A stretch of 64,000 nt of DNA from Pseudomonadota bacterium (GTDB taxonomy: Bacteria > Pseudomonadota > Gammaproteobacteria > Steroidobacterales > Steroidobacteraceae), in the NCBI GenBank assembly GCA_023423935.1, contig JAFAEQ010000077.1:1-64000 (forward strand), written 5' to 3'. The notes under the pieces were generated by a model. The model made no database searches. It was not told the DNA's origin and worked only from the letters and a program-made list of their open reading frames with translations. Positions 17,806-26,493 of this stretch are shown one piece after another (positions within the stretch are counted from its first letter, which is position 1; each line of letters starts with the position of its first letter). The translations under genes and the position numbers were made by a program.

Positions 17806-19791
17806 ATGTGCGGCATCTCGGCCATCGTCAGCGACGATCCCCGACGCGATGAGCTCGTCCAGCGCATGCTGGGTCGATTGCGCCATCGCGGTCCCGACGG
17901 AGAAGGCATTCACCACGACGCCTTCGCCACGCTCGGTCATCGACGTCTCTCCATCATCGATCTCGCCGGCGGTCACCAGCCGCTCGCCAACGCCGACGGC
18001 ACCGTCTGGCTGGTCTGCAACGGCGAAATCTACGATCACCAGCAACATCGCGAGCGACTGAAACGCGAGATCGGCTACACATTCCGCACCGGCAGCGACT
18101 GCGAAGTGATTCTCGCCCTCTACGAGCGGTACGGCGACGATCTGCTGCAGCACCTGCGCGGCATGTTTGCGTTCGTGCTGTGGGATTCCAGGCGCCGCAG
18201 GCTCCTCGCGGCGCGCGATCATCTCGGCCAGAAGCCGCTGTACTACAGCCGCGGCAGTCATGGATTCGCGTGCGCATCGGAGATCAAGGCGCTGCTCGCA
18301 CTGGAACCGTCGAAGCCGAAGATGAATCTCGCGGCACTCGATCAGTACTTCGCGTTGCGCGTGATCGATGCGCCGTTGTCGATGTTCGAAGGTATCCACA
18401 AGCTGCCGCCGGGACACTCACTCGTTCTTGAGTACGGCGAGGCACCGCGGATACAGCGATACTGGAGCGCGTCGCCATTGCCGAAGCTGGCAGCATCGCT
18501 CGACGAACTGGTCGATGCATTGGAGGCCGAGCTGGAAGAATCGCTGAAACTCCACATGGTCAGCGACGTGCCCGTGGGCGCCTTCCTGAGCGGCGGCCTG
18601 GATTCGAGCCTGCTGGTCGCGATGATGTCGCGCAAGCTCGGCGCCAAAGACCTTCAGACCTTCACGATCGGCCTGGACTATCGGCGCTTCGATGAAGCCC
18701 CCGCCGCACGCGAGGTGGCTGAGCTGTTCGGCACGCATCATCGCGACGAAACCGTCTCGCCGCACGTCACGGCCGCCCTGCCCGACCTGATCTGCGCGCT
18801 CGATGAGCCTTCGGACCCGCTGTCGCTTTGCACCTGGCTCCTGGCACGTCTCGCCAGCCGCGACGTCAAGGTGGTCATCGGTGGCGATGGCGGCGATGAG
18901 CTGTTCGGCGGATACGATCGCTACTTCGGCAATCTGTACGCAGGTCATTTCGGCAAGGTGCCAGGCATTATTCGCCGCGGAATGCTCGCACCTGCTCTCG
19001 CGCTGCTACCCGAGTCCGGCTGGTACAAGAGTGCAGGTCATCAGCTGCGCTGGCTTCAGCATCTCGCTTCGCACGAAGGCGGCGCGCGCTACGCAGCGAG
19101 TCTCAACTATTTCTACTTCGATCGGCATCGACGTGCCGAGCTTTTCGCCGCGCCGATACGCGATCGGTGGGAATCACTCGATGCGGAAGCCGCGGTACGC
19201 ATTCCGTATGACTCCGGCGATGGCGACACGCTGGATCGTATGTTGCGCGCCGATCGCGAAGTTCGCCTGCCGAATCATCCGGTGATGATTACGGATCGGA
19301 TCTGCATGGCGCATGGCCTCGAGGCACGCAGCCCGTACATGGATCACAAGCTCGTAGAGTTCGCGAGCCGACTGCCGGACTCCGTGAAGATTCGCGGCAC
19401 GACGTTGCGTTTCATCCAGCGCAAGCTCGCGGAGCGATATCTGCCGCCATCGGTGTTGCGCCGACCCAAGCAGGGGTTCGCTTCGGCACTCCCCTATCTG
19501 CTCCAGCGCGAGTTCTCACAACTTCATCGTGCATGCTTGAAGGACTCGCGGTTGGTCGAAGAAAAGATCCTCGAACCGCGAACCCTGGAACGACTGATCG
19601 AGGAGCACACCCGCGGACGCGCCGATCACGGTCATCGTTTGTGGCTCCTGATCAACGCAGAGCTCTGGTATCGGGTCATGATCGACGGCCAGAAGAGCGA
19701 GGAGCTGCGGCGTGATCTGCTCGCCGAACGCGCAAGTCCGAGTCGTTCAATGGGTGCGTCGCCAACCGCGGCCGCGGTCGAACCACTCTGA
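17806..19791 (+). CDS. Asparagine-synthase-like glutamine amidotransferase
   Basis: This 661-residue two-domain enzyme has its true start at ATG 17806, because processing leaves the nucleophilic Cys of MCGISAIV at the N-terminus. The class II glutaminase domain shows RHRGPDGEG, NGEIYDHQ and GSDCEVI. The synthetase domain from ~residue 240 has the PP-loop SGGLDSS and the GGDGGDELFGGYDR motif. Family members convert Asp to Asn or amidate carboxylates, and in EPS loci they are thought to amidate uronic acids or related groups. That would fit an AlgD-derived uronate here, but it is inference. It shares an operon with the GT4 upstream. Confidence 0.87.
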   Translation: MCGISAIVSDDPRRDELVQRMLGRLRHRGPDGEGIHHDAFATLGHRRLSIIDLAGGHQPLANADGTVWLVCNGEIYDHQQHRERLKREIGYTFRTGSDCEVILALYERYGDDLLQHLRGMFAFVLWDSRRRRLLAARDHLGQKPLYYSRGSHGFACASEIKALLALEPSKPKMNLAALDQYFALRVIDAPLSMFEGIHKLPPGHSLVLEYGEAPRIQRYWSASPLPKLAASLDELVDALEAELEESLKLHMVSDVPVGAFLSGGLDSSLLVAMMSRKLGAKDLQTFTIGLDYRRFDEAPAAREVAELFGTHHRDETVSPHVTAALPDLICALDEPSDPLSLCTWLLARLASRDVKVVIGGDGGDELFGGYDRYFGNLYAGHFGKVPGIIRRGMLAPALALLPESGWYKSAGHQLRWLQHLASHEGGARYAASLNYFYFDRHRRAELFAAPIRDRWESLDAEAAVRIPYDSGDGDTLDRMLRADREVRLPNHPVMITDRICMAHGLEARSPYMDHKLVEFASRLPDSVKIRGTTLRFIQRKLAERYLPPSVLRRPKQGFASALPYLLQREFSQLHRACLKDSRLVEEKILEPRTLERLIEEHTRGRADHGHRLWLLINAELWYRVMIDGQKSEELRRDLLAERASPSRSMGASPTAAAVEPL

Positions 19792-19797
19792 GAGAGT

Positions 19798-19833
19798 CAC
19801 ACACGGCCTGCGCAGGGACGCAGGCTGTGTGTG
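19798..19833. terminator. Strong hairpin between convergent genes
   Basis: A 15-base stem (19798-19812 with 19819-19833, one G-T pair) closes a 6-base loop between the amidotransferase and the BY-kinase genes. There is no U-run on either side, so it probably works as a bidirectional terminator or mRNA 3' end stabiliser. Confidence 0.65.
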
Positions 19834-19873
19834 GCGCGAGCTCCTTCTCGAGAGAACTCGCGCTCGAAAATGT

Positions 19874-20737
19874 TCAGGCGCGAGTCGCTTCGCTGCCGTA
19901 GTAGTATGGATTCTCGCCGCGATCAGCCGAGCGATTGAGGACCACCCCGAGCAGGTTCATCTCTGCCAGCACTTCCTTCGCACTGCGCAGTGCGTCGCGT
20001 CCGGTCGTCCCTTCCGCGACGACGAGCAAATGACTATCGACGTACGGTGAGAATGCGAGCACATCGTCCGCGGCAAGCACGGGCGGCATGTCGAAGATGA
20101 TGATGCGACGCGGGGACTCTGCGGAAAGTGCCTGAAGCAACTCACCCATTCGTGGCGAAGTCAGCAGTTCCGAGGAATGCGGTAGCGCCTTGAAATTCGG
20201 CACGACTCCCAGACGCTGACCCTCGACGCGATAGACGATGTTGTCGAGCGTCGCCTCGCCCGTCAGATAGTCGCTCAGGCCGCGCTCGCCGCGCGTTGCG
20301 CCCATGCCCAGGTAATGAGCAATGGTCGGGTGGGAAAGATCCAGATCCACCAGAAAAACCCAGGTGTTCACGTCCTGAGCGAGCGCAAAGGCCAGATTGA
20401 TGGCCGTGAGGGTTTTGCCCTCGCCCGCCGTGGAGCCTGTAACCGCCAACGATTGCCAGTTCTGACTTTCGAGGCGTCGCAGCACGCGGGTACGCAGAAT
20501 CTTGTAGGACCGCAGTGCAGCCGGATCGGACAGACGCGTGAGGATGTTGTTTTCCTCGAGCACATCGTCATCGAGCGATACGGGCTGAAATCGTAACGCC
20601 TGCGTGGTGTCCACAGGTGCCGAGCGCGGGGCTTCGTGCACGTGTCGCGGGGCCTCAGGTCGCGGTTCGCGCGCTGTCCTGCCAGGCCGGGGTGAGTGCT
20701 GTGCGACCTTGCGTACAGCTTCCTCGATAATGCTCAT
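19874..20737 (-). CDS. CpsD/CapB-type tyrosine kinase (BY-kinase)
   Basis: This 287-residue cytoplasmic P-loop kinase has Walker A at STAGEGKT near residue 103, Walker A' at VFLVDLDLSHP and Walker B at IIIFDMPPV near residue 212. The C-terminus holds a tyrosine cluster in ENPYYYGSE, typical of the autophosphorylated tail. Such proteins pair with a Wzz/GumC-like membrane protein to control EPS chain length and assembly, and that partner is encoded 53 bases upstream in the same operon. The start at 20737 (MSIIEEAVRKV) matches the usual helical N-terminus of the group. Confidence 0.9.
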   Translation of the reverse strand: MSIIEEAVRKVAQHSPRPGRTAREPRPEAPRHVHEAPRSAPVDTTQALRFQPVSLDDDVLEENNILTRLSDPAALRSYKILRTRVLRRLESQNWQSLAVTGSTAGEGKTLTAINLAFALAQDVNTWVFLVDLDLSHPTIAHYLGMGATRGERGLSDYLTGEATLDNIVYRVEGQRLGVVPNFKALPHSSELLTSPRMGELLQALSAESPRRIIIFDMPPVLAADDVLAFSPYVDSHLLVVAEGTTGRDALRSAKEVLAEMNLLGVVLNRSADRGENPYYYGSEATRA

Positions 20738-20790
20738 GAGCGGTTTCCTTGGCTAATCAGGTCTCAGAACGACTCAACCGACACGAAGGT

Positions 20791-22392
20791 TCATCGCGCC
20801 ATCAATGCGCCATGCCGGGCCCCGCGCCGAATGACCGGAACGGTCGTCAGCGGTGACACCTCGAGGATGTCGCGGATATCGCGTGCCCCACGCACGGTCT
20901 GATCCAGAACTTGTGCGATGAACACACCGGTCAGCGAAAACACTCCGGCGGCCACCAGTGCAATCGCGAAGATCAACAGCCGGTTCGGCTTGGCCGGGTC
21001 CTCCGGGATGGACGGACGGCTCTTCACCGTGAACTTGTCCGCAGTGCCACCGGAAATGGCCGCTTCGTCCACTTCGGCGTCCATCTGACGCTTCAGCAGC
21101 TCGTCGTACTTCGTCCGGGCGCTGACCAGATCGCGCGTGACGGACTGGAACTCGCGTTCCACTTCGGGCGCCGTGTTCAGACGGCTTTCCAGATCGCTGA
21201 GCTTGGCGCGCAGCTCCATCGAACGCGCCTGCAGCGACGCAAGCTGCGTGTCGGTAGCGTTGAGCTGCGTCTGCAGCTGCATGGCAACCGGCGAAACCTC
21301 CGTCGGCGTATCAGCGGTTTCTCCAGCGGCGATGCGCGCCTCGAGCGTGTCGATGTTGCGTTGAATGCGCCGCACGTCCGGATGATCGGCGCTGTAGCGC
21401 TGCTTCACTTCCGCGAGGATGGAGCGCTGCGTCTGCAGCTGCGCCCTGAGCGATCCGCCTGCACCGCCTCCGGCTTTCATCATGTCGATCTGCCGACGCA
21501 ACGAAACCATGTCGGGATGGCTTGGATCGTACTGCGCGGCTTTGCGATCGTACTCCGCCTGCAGCTGCCCGATGCTGGGGCCACCGCTCGGCGCAGCAGC
21601 GCGGGCCTGCGCATACTGGCTTGCCAGGAACACTCGCTCGCGCCGCAGAGACTGCATCTGCGTTTCGATGTCCTGAATGTCGCGCTCCGTACGGTCGATC
21701 GCATTGAGGTTCGAGCCGGTGAGCTCGGGCAGCGCGCCGACGTTCTTCGCTTTGAAGGTCGCAAGCTTGCCTTCGAGATCCGCAACGCGCTTGGCCATGC
21801 GCTGAGCTTCACCGGCAAAGAACTTCGCGGTGGTCGACGCTTGCCGCTCCCGATCCTTGCGATTGCCTTCCATGAACGCATTGACGAGCCAGGCCGCTCC
21901 CTGCTGGGCACGCTCCGGATCGCGATTCTCGTAGCCGACGTTGAACGACGTCACGATGGCGCGCTCGCGTCCCGTCTGCGGGTCGAGAATGTTGGCCGTG
22001 ACGATATCGACGCTGATGTCATCGCGCAGCTTGAGGATCGCGCCTTCGGGATCCTGGCCCTGATCGTCGTACAGCGTATGCGCTGCGAGCATGCGCTTGA
22101 GATTCGCGGTGCTCAGCACTTCGGTGCTCAGGCTCTGGACGTACTGGTCCGCGTACGGATCGTCGTCCTTGGCAGTGCGTGCAATCAGATTCTTCGACGC
22201 CTGCGCGCCTTCGATCTCGATGTTGCCTTCGGCCCGATAGACGTCCGGCAACAGGAAGGCGAGCGCGGCGCCGAGCGCGATGATTGGCAGCGCCACCATC
22301 AGCATCAGGCGGCGACGTTTGCGCAGGATGTCGAAGTACTCGCCGAGATCCGGCGAATCATCCTTCGCGGCCACAGTCGTTTGGTTAGGCAT
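20791..22392 (-). CDS. Wzz/GumC-like chain-length determinant
   Basis: This is a 533-residue polysaccharide co-polymerase. There is one membrane helix near residues 31-50 (MLMVALPIIALGAALAFLL) and a second near 480-500 (LLIFAIALVAAGVFSLTGVF). The periplasmic region between them has long coiled coils (~residues 190-430), including two Gln-rich LQTQ stretches. The PNRLLIF segment before the second helix is the conserved Pro-rich motif of the family. It works with the BY-kinase downstream and the outer-membrane export proteins upstream. It starts 3 bases after the barrel gene. Confidence 0.9.
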   Translation of the reverse strand: MPNQTTVAAKDDSPDLGEYFDILRKRRRLMLMVALPIIALGAALAFLLPDVYRAEGNIEIEGAQASKNLIARTAKDDDPYADQYVQSLSTEVLSTANLKRMLAAHTLYDDQGQDPEGAILKLRDDISVDIVTANILDPQTGRERAIVTSFNVGYENRDPERAQQGAAWLVNAFMEGNRKDRERQASTTAKFFAGEAQRMAKRVADLEGKLATFKAKNVGALPELTGSNLNAIDRTERDIQDIETQMQSLRRERVFLASQYAQARAAAPSGGPSIGQLQAEYDRKAAQYDPSHPDMVSLRRQIDMMKAGGGAGGSLRAQLQTQRSILAEVKQRYSADHPDVRRIQRNIDTLEARIAAGETADTPTEVSPVAMQLQTQLNATDTQLASLQARSMELRAKLSDLESRLNTAPEVEREFQSVTRDLVSARTKYDELLKRQMDAEVDEAAISGGTADKFTVKSRPSIPEDPAKPNRLLIFAIALVAAGVFSLTGVFIAQVLDQTVRGARDIRDILEVSPLTTVPVIRRGARHGALMAR

Positions 22393-22394
22393 AG

Positions 22395-23603
22395 TCAGTC
22401 CGTACGCTTGGGTTCGTAGATCAGTGACAGAAGGAAGCCATTGGCATTGCGGTCGGCAGGCTCATCCTCGTACTCCTGCCACAACCGGTTGTACGTCGCG
22501 CTCAGTGCGAACGTGCGCGACAGACGCCACTCGAATCCGACTTCGCCGGAGGCAAACTTGCGGGTGGGATACGTCGAGTTGTCATCGACGTCCTCATCGT
22601 GAGCTCCGCGCACGCCGAACACGAGTGCGACCCGCGGCGAGATGTCGTGATCGAGACGCATCCGCAGCAGATAGCGCTCCACCACCGTACCTGCGGAAAT
22701 GGGTTCGACCGAGCGGGTGAAATCCAGGAAAAAGTGATTGCGCTGACTCACCCATCGACCGCCCAGACCGGCGATGACGCTGGTCTGATCGCCCCGGCGA
22801 TCGGAGCTGATCTCGCGTGCGCCGAGGCGGGCGTACATCCGTGACACCGGCGAGAACTCGCGGTCCCACTGGAAGTCGAGCCCATAGGCATCGGTCGTAA
22901 ATGCGGTCTCGAATTGTGAGGCCACGGCGCGCACCACGAACGAGGAGCGCTCCGAGTATCGGCGGCGCCAGCCGGCTGAGATATCGGCCTGACTGAAATC
23001 CTGCAGTTGAATACCGGTCTCGTTCTTGTAGTTCGCATCGAGATAGCGGCCGTCGAACTCCAGGCGATTGAGCTCGCTCAGCCGATAGTAGAAGAAGGGT
23101 GACATGCGAATCTGATCGCGCCTGCTGCGCTCGAGCGCGCGGCCTGAGTCGCCCGCTTCCGGCGATCCCAGATCGCCGCCGTCCTGCGAGGTCGGCAGCT
23201 CGCTGCGCACGACGTCTTCGCGTGAGAAATCCCCGCGCAAACCCATATCGCGCAGCGGCGTGCTGTCCGCGATCAGCCCGGTGAAGTAATAGTTCGTGTT
23301 GTCTTCGTCATCATCGCCCGGGAATTTCGTCGCGACGATGCGCGGCGTGAGCTCGATCTGCAAACGCGGATCGACCGTCCGCATGGTCAGCGCGGCGTCG
23401 AGCTGCGCGCCCGAGACATCGATCTCCGTACCCGGCAACCCAAGGCGGTAGTTGTCGCTCGTGAGCCAGCCGCCCTCGATCACAGGCGCGAACTCCCAGT
23501 TCGCTGCGGAGGCGGCTCCCGCCATCAGCAGGCCGCAAGCGATCACCAGCGCATGCGCCCTCGGGCGTGCAGCACAACGCTTCTTTGCATCACGGTACGA
23601 CAA
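22395..23603 (-). CDS. Outer-membrane beta-barrel protein of the EPS export operon
   Basis: This 402-residue protein has a signal peptide (HALVIACGLLMAGAASA, cut near residue 33) and a series of amphipathic beta strands ending in GFLLSLIYEPKRTD. Aromatic and charged residues alternate, as in outer-membrane barrels. It resembles the barrel proteins (EpsL-type) found beside Wza and Wzz in EPS loci. Its start is a TTG at 23603, preceded by GGGAG six bases away; no in-frame ATG comes before the signal core. It overlaps the Wza-like gene by 14 bases. It may be the outer-membrane exit for the glycan, because the Wza-like protein is short. Confidence 0.78.
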   Translation of the reverse strand: MSYRDAKKRCAARPRAHALVIACGLLMAGAASAANWEFAPVIEGGWLTSDNYRLGLPGTEIDVSGAQLDAALTMRTVDPRLQIELTPRIVATKFPGDDDEDNTNYYFTGLIADSTPLRDMGLRGDFSREDVVRSELPTSQDGGDLGSPEAGDSGRALERSRRDQIRMSPFFYYRLSELNRLEFDGRYLDANYKNETGIQLQDFSQADISAGWRRRYSERSSFVVRAVASQFETAFTTDAYGLDFQWDREFSPVSRMYARLGAREISSDRRGDQTSVIAGLGGRWVSQRNHFFLDFTRSVEPISAGTVVERYLLRMRLDHDISPRVALVFGVRGAHDEDVDDNSTYPTRKFASGEVGFEWRLSRTFALSATYNRLWQEYEDEPADRNANGFLLSLIYEPKRTD

Positions 23604-24147
23604 CGACGTCTCCCGCTACCAATTCGATGTTGCTGTCGAGACTGCGACCGCGCAGCACCTCGGCATACTTGAACGGCAACGCACTCTGCTGACCGCCTCG
23701 TCCGCGCAGCACCACGATGCCATTGACGGAAGCAAACGCGGTGGTGCCTCCGGCCATGCTCAATGCCTGCAGCACATTGACGCTCGGATTGACGATGAAC
23801 TCGCCTGGTTTGTTCACCTGTCCCAGCACGTAAATCTTGTTTCCGTTGATCTGCTTCACTGCGATCGTGACCACCGCATCCGCGATGTACTTGGAGATAC
23901 GTTCGCTCACGGTCTTGGTCAGATCGCTCACCGATTTGTTGCGCGCATCGACTTCGCCGACGAGCGGAAACGAGAACGCCCCATCGGGACGTACTAACAC
24001 CTCCCGTTGCAGGTCCGGTTCCTTCCATACGGAAATTTCAAGTACATCGCCCGGCTTCACCAGATACGAAGCCTGTTGTGCATGTGCGTAACCGAATGCC
24101 GCCATCCACAAACAGAGCGACCACAAACCACGCCGCCAAAGATGCAT
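23590..24147 (-). CDS. Wza-like polysaccharide export protein, short form
   Basis: This 185-residue protein starts at ATG 24147 with GAGGAG seven bases upstream. A signal peptide (RRGLWSLCLWMAAFGYAHA) is followed by the polysaccharide export domain (YLVKPGDVLEISVWKEPDL, VRPDGAFSFPLVGEV) and one SLBB domain (KIYVLGQVNKPGEF). There is no lipobox Cys and no C-terminal amphipathic helix for an outer-membrane pore. The protein is much shorter than E. coli Wza (~380), so the barrel encoded next to it may provide the pore. It is the first gene of the operon 24147-19874 under the sigma-54-type promoter at 24197-24213. Confidence 0.88.
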   Translation of the reverse strand: MHLWRRGLWSLCLWMAAFGYAHAQQASYLVKPGDVLEISVWKEPDLQREVLVRPDGAFSFPLVGEVDARNKSVSDLTKTVSERISKYIADAVVTIAVKQINGNKIYVLGQVNKPGEFIVNPSVNVLQALSMAGGTTAFASVNGIVVLRGRGGQQSALPFKYAEVLRGRSLDSNIELVAGDVVVVP

Positions 24148-24183
24148 CGAACACTCCTCGAGTCCTGAGGCATTCGCCTCGCG

Positions 24184-24200
24184 TTGGCCTGTCCTTTGCA
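24184..24200 (+). promoter_or_regulatory. Sigma-54-type promoter toward the GT2 pair
   Basis: TTGGCCTGTCCTTTGCA has GG-N10-GC and a perfect TTTGCA box. The expected start near 24211 leaves a leader of about 185 bases before the ATG at 24397. It overlaps the opposing promoter at 24197-24213, and the two share the TGCA bases. Confidence 0.55.
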
Positions 24201-24213
24201 GATCACATGCCAA
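24197..24213 (-). promoter_or_regulatory. Sigma-54-type promoter of the export operon
   Basis: The minus strand reads TTGGCATGTGATCTGCA, a near-consensus site with GG-N10-GC. The expected start near 24186 leaves about 40 bases to the ATG at 24147, including GAGGAG. It overlaps the plus-strand site at 24184-24200. Confidence 0.72.
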
Positions 24214-24371
24214 CGCGGCGATTCGCCGCTGTCAGGCAGATGCTTTCAATGAAACGCGGCTCTTTGATCGTCGAGGACTCAGTACATAGCTCCTATGCGG
24301 GTTGCGTACGACGGCGCGGCGCATGGACCGCGCGTGAAGCACGCATCTGCACACTGTTTTCGGCCGAAATA

Positions 24372-24419
24372 TTTGTAAGAAGGGAGGAGGCGTCAGATGC
24401 CCGGTGAAATGTTTACAAG
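24372..24419. promoter_or_regulatory. TTTGTAAG/TTTACAAG words, possible activator sites
   Basis: TTTGTAAG (24372-24379) and TTTACAAG (24412-24419) are imperfect inverted copies around the start codon at 24397. They lie about 190-230 bases upstream of the export-operon promoter and share the TTGTAA/TTACAA core seen in front of other island promoters. The assignment is tentative because one word is inside coding sequence. Confidence 0.28.
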
Positions 24420-25434
24420 CACTGGCCGGCCGCTGCCTGAAGTCACTGCAGGTGCGACCGATAGCGCCGAACGACCGCAGCTTTCCGTGATCGTGCCGCT
24501 GTACAACGAGCAGGACAACGTGGCGCTTCTGCATGCTGCGATCGTGAAAGCCGTACAGCCGCTCGGACGGACATACGAGATCGTGTTCGTCGATGACGGC
24601 AGCCGCGATGACACCTTCCGTGTTGCGTCGGGCCTTGCGCGCAAGGATCCGTATCTGCGCATCGTGAAGTTCCGTCGCAACTACGGCCAGACCGCTGCGA
24701 TGGCTGCGGGGATCGAGTACGCACGCGGCACGACATTGGTGACGATGGACGGCGATCTGCAGAACGATCCCGCGGACATCGGCCTGCTGCTCGAGAAGAT
24801 CGATTCCGGTTACGACATCGCAGTGGGTTGGCGTCAGCGCCGCCAGGACAAGCTCGTGACGCGCAAGATTCCATCGAAGATTGCGAACTGGCTGATCGGC
24901 AAGGTGACCGGCGTGCCGATCCACGACAACGGTTGTTCGCTGAAAGCGTTTCGTGCGGATCTGATCAAGCAGATTCCGCTCTACTCGGAAATGCATCGCT
25001 TCATTCCAGCCATGGCCTCGATCGCAGGACCGAAGGTGGCCGAAGTCCGCGTGCGCCATCACGCGCGCCGTTTCGGACAGTCCAAGTACGGACTGTCGCG
25101 GATCTACAAAGTGCTGCTGGATCTGATGGTGATCAAGACCGTCGCCACGTTCGCATCGCGACCGTTGCGCTGGTTCGCGTTGCTCGCCGTCGTACCGCTT
25201 ACGCTCGCCACACTCGCCTTCGCGCAAACCCTCCTGAATCTGTTCTCTCCGGAAAGCGAAGGCTGGATCGTGCTCGCCGGCAGCGGCGTCATCTTTCTCA
25301 CATGCGCCGTCACTCTCGTCTGCAGCGGAGTACTGGCTGAGCTGATCTATGCACGCGGCGATCTGCGTCCCAGCGAATTCCTGAAACTGACGCGCACGGT
25401 ACTTCCGGCACGAAACTCGCACCTCACGCATTGA
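24397..25434 (+). CDS. GT2 glycosyltransferase (polyprenyl-phosphate sugar synthase type)
   Basis: This 345-residue protein has a GT-A domain (residues ~30-240) with VIVPLYNEQDN, VFVDDGSRDDT, the metal-binding VTMDGDLQNDP (DxD-type) and a conserved NGCSLKAF segment, followed by two membrane helices (~245-325). This is the architecture of GtrB/ArnC/DPM1-like enzymes that charge undecaprenyl phosphate with a sugar. The product could feed the GT39 transferase at 5435-7435, which uses such donors. An SD (GGGAGGAGG) precedes the ATG. A paralog without the DxD motif follows 39 bases later. Confidence 0.88.
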   Translation: MPGEMFTSTGRPLPEVTAGATDSAERPQLSVIVPLYNEQDNVALLHAAIVKAVQPLGRTYEIVFVDDGSRDDTFRVASGLARKDPYLRIVKFRRNYGQTAAMAAGIEYARGTTLVTMDGDLQNDPADIGLLLEKIDSGYDIAVGWRQRRQDKLVTRKIPSKIANWLIGKVTGVPIHDNGCSLKAFRADLIKQIPLYSEMHRFIPAMASIAGPKVAEVRVRHHARRFGQSKYGLSRIYKVLLDLMVIKTVATFASRPLRWFALLAVVPLTLATLAFAQTLLNLFSPESEGWIVLAGSGVIFLTCAVTLVCSGVLAELIYARGDLRPSEFLKLTRTVLPARNSHLTH

Positions 25435-25473
25435 GTGACGCGTTAAGGCTCCACGATACCCAAGGACATGCTC

Positions 25474-26493
25474 ATGATCTCGGTCATCATTCCAGTCGGT
25501 TCACGACGTTCCCCCATCGAAGCGCTGTATCGCGAATACAAGGCAGGCCTTACTGCCACCGGCCAGTCCTTCGAGTTCATTTTCGTTCTGGACGGTCCGA
25601 GGCAGGATGCCAGTCGCGATCTGCTGCAACTGCAGCGTGACGGCGAGGATCTCACCATCGTGTCCCTCACGCGTTGCTTCGGTGAATCCTCGGCGCTGAT
25701 GGCGGGCTTCGAACGCGCTCAGGGCGACTACATCGTCACGCTGCCGGCTTATCACCAGATCGATCCGCAGGACATCGGCCGTCTGGTGCAGACACTGAGT
25801 GTCGCGGATATGGCGATTGCGAACCGCGTCCCGCGCTCCGGCAGCCACCTGGATCGGATGCGTCGTTCCGTGTATCACGGCCTCGTGACCTTCGCGACCG
25901 GCGCGCGCTATCGCGATCTCGGATGCGGCGCCCGCGCCATGCGCCGTCAGGTGCTCGAGGAGATCGAGCTGTACGGCGATCAGCACCGCTTCCTCGCGAT
26001 CCTGGCCACGCGGCTCGGCTTCAACGTACGCGAGATCGACGTGCGTCAGTCGCCGAAGGATCGGCGTCAGCGCATCTATCGCCCGCGCGAGTACATGCAC
26101 CATGTGCTCGATCTGTTCAGCGTGTTCTTCCTCGCGCGCTTCACGAAGCGTCCGCTACGATTCTTCGGCATGGTCGGTGCCGGCACGTTCGGCGCGGGTG
26201 CGCTGCTGATCACGCTGCTCGGAGCGCAGCGCGTATTCCTCGATCAGCAACTCGCGGATCGCCCTGCCCTGCTGCTCGCCGCGCTATTGCTGGTGCTGGG
26301 CCTGCAGATCTTCGCGCTGGGATTGCTCGGCGAGCTGATCATCTTCACCCACGCGCGTAGCGTGAAGGACTATCGCGTCGAGACGGTGGTGCACTATCCC
26401 GTGACGAGCGTGCGGTCCGAAACCGACGGTGCACCGTTGTCGAAGGAAGGTGACAAGCGGGCCAGCGTACCGCCCGCCGCCGCTGCAGTGTGA
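25474..26493 (+). CDS. GT2-like protein lacking the DxD motif
   Basis: This 339-residue paralog of the preceding GT2 has the same layout: a GT-A-like domain, then two membrane helices. Aligned by eye, VTMDGDLQNDP of the active copy is replaced by VTLPAYHQIDP, and VDDGSRDDT by VLDGPRQDA. Both metal and nucleotide contact sites are therefore changed. It keeps LGCGARAM and the HRF segment. It may be an inactive partner that stabilises or steers the active GT2, or an enzyme with another chemistry. I chose the second Met (25474) because AAGGA then sits seven bases upstream. The last 100 bases overlap the convergent HAD-like gene. Confidence 0.8.
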   Translation: MISVIIPVGSRRSPIEALYREYKAGLTATGQSFEFIFVLDGPRQDASRDLLQLQRDGEDLTIVSLTRCFGESSALMAGFERAQGDYIVTLPAYHQIDPQDIGRLVQTLSVADMAIANRVPRSGSHLDRMRRSVYHGLVTFATGARYRDLGCGARAMRRQVLEEIELYGDQHRFLAILATRLGFNVREIDVRQSPKDRRQRIYRPREYMHHVLDLFSVFFLARFTKRPLRFFGMVGAGTFGAGALLITLLGAQRVFLDQQLADRPALLLAALLLVLGLQIFALGLLGELIIFTHARSVKDYRVETVVHYPVTSVRSETDGAPLSKEGDKRASVPPAAAAV

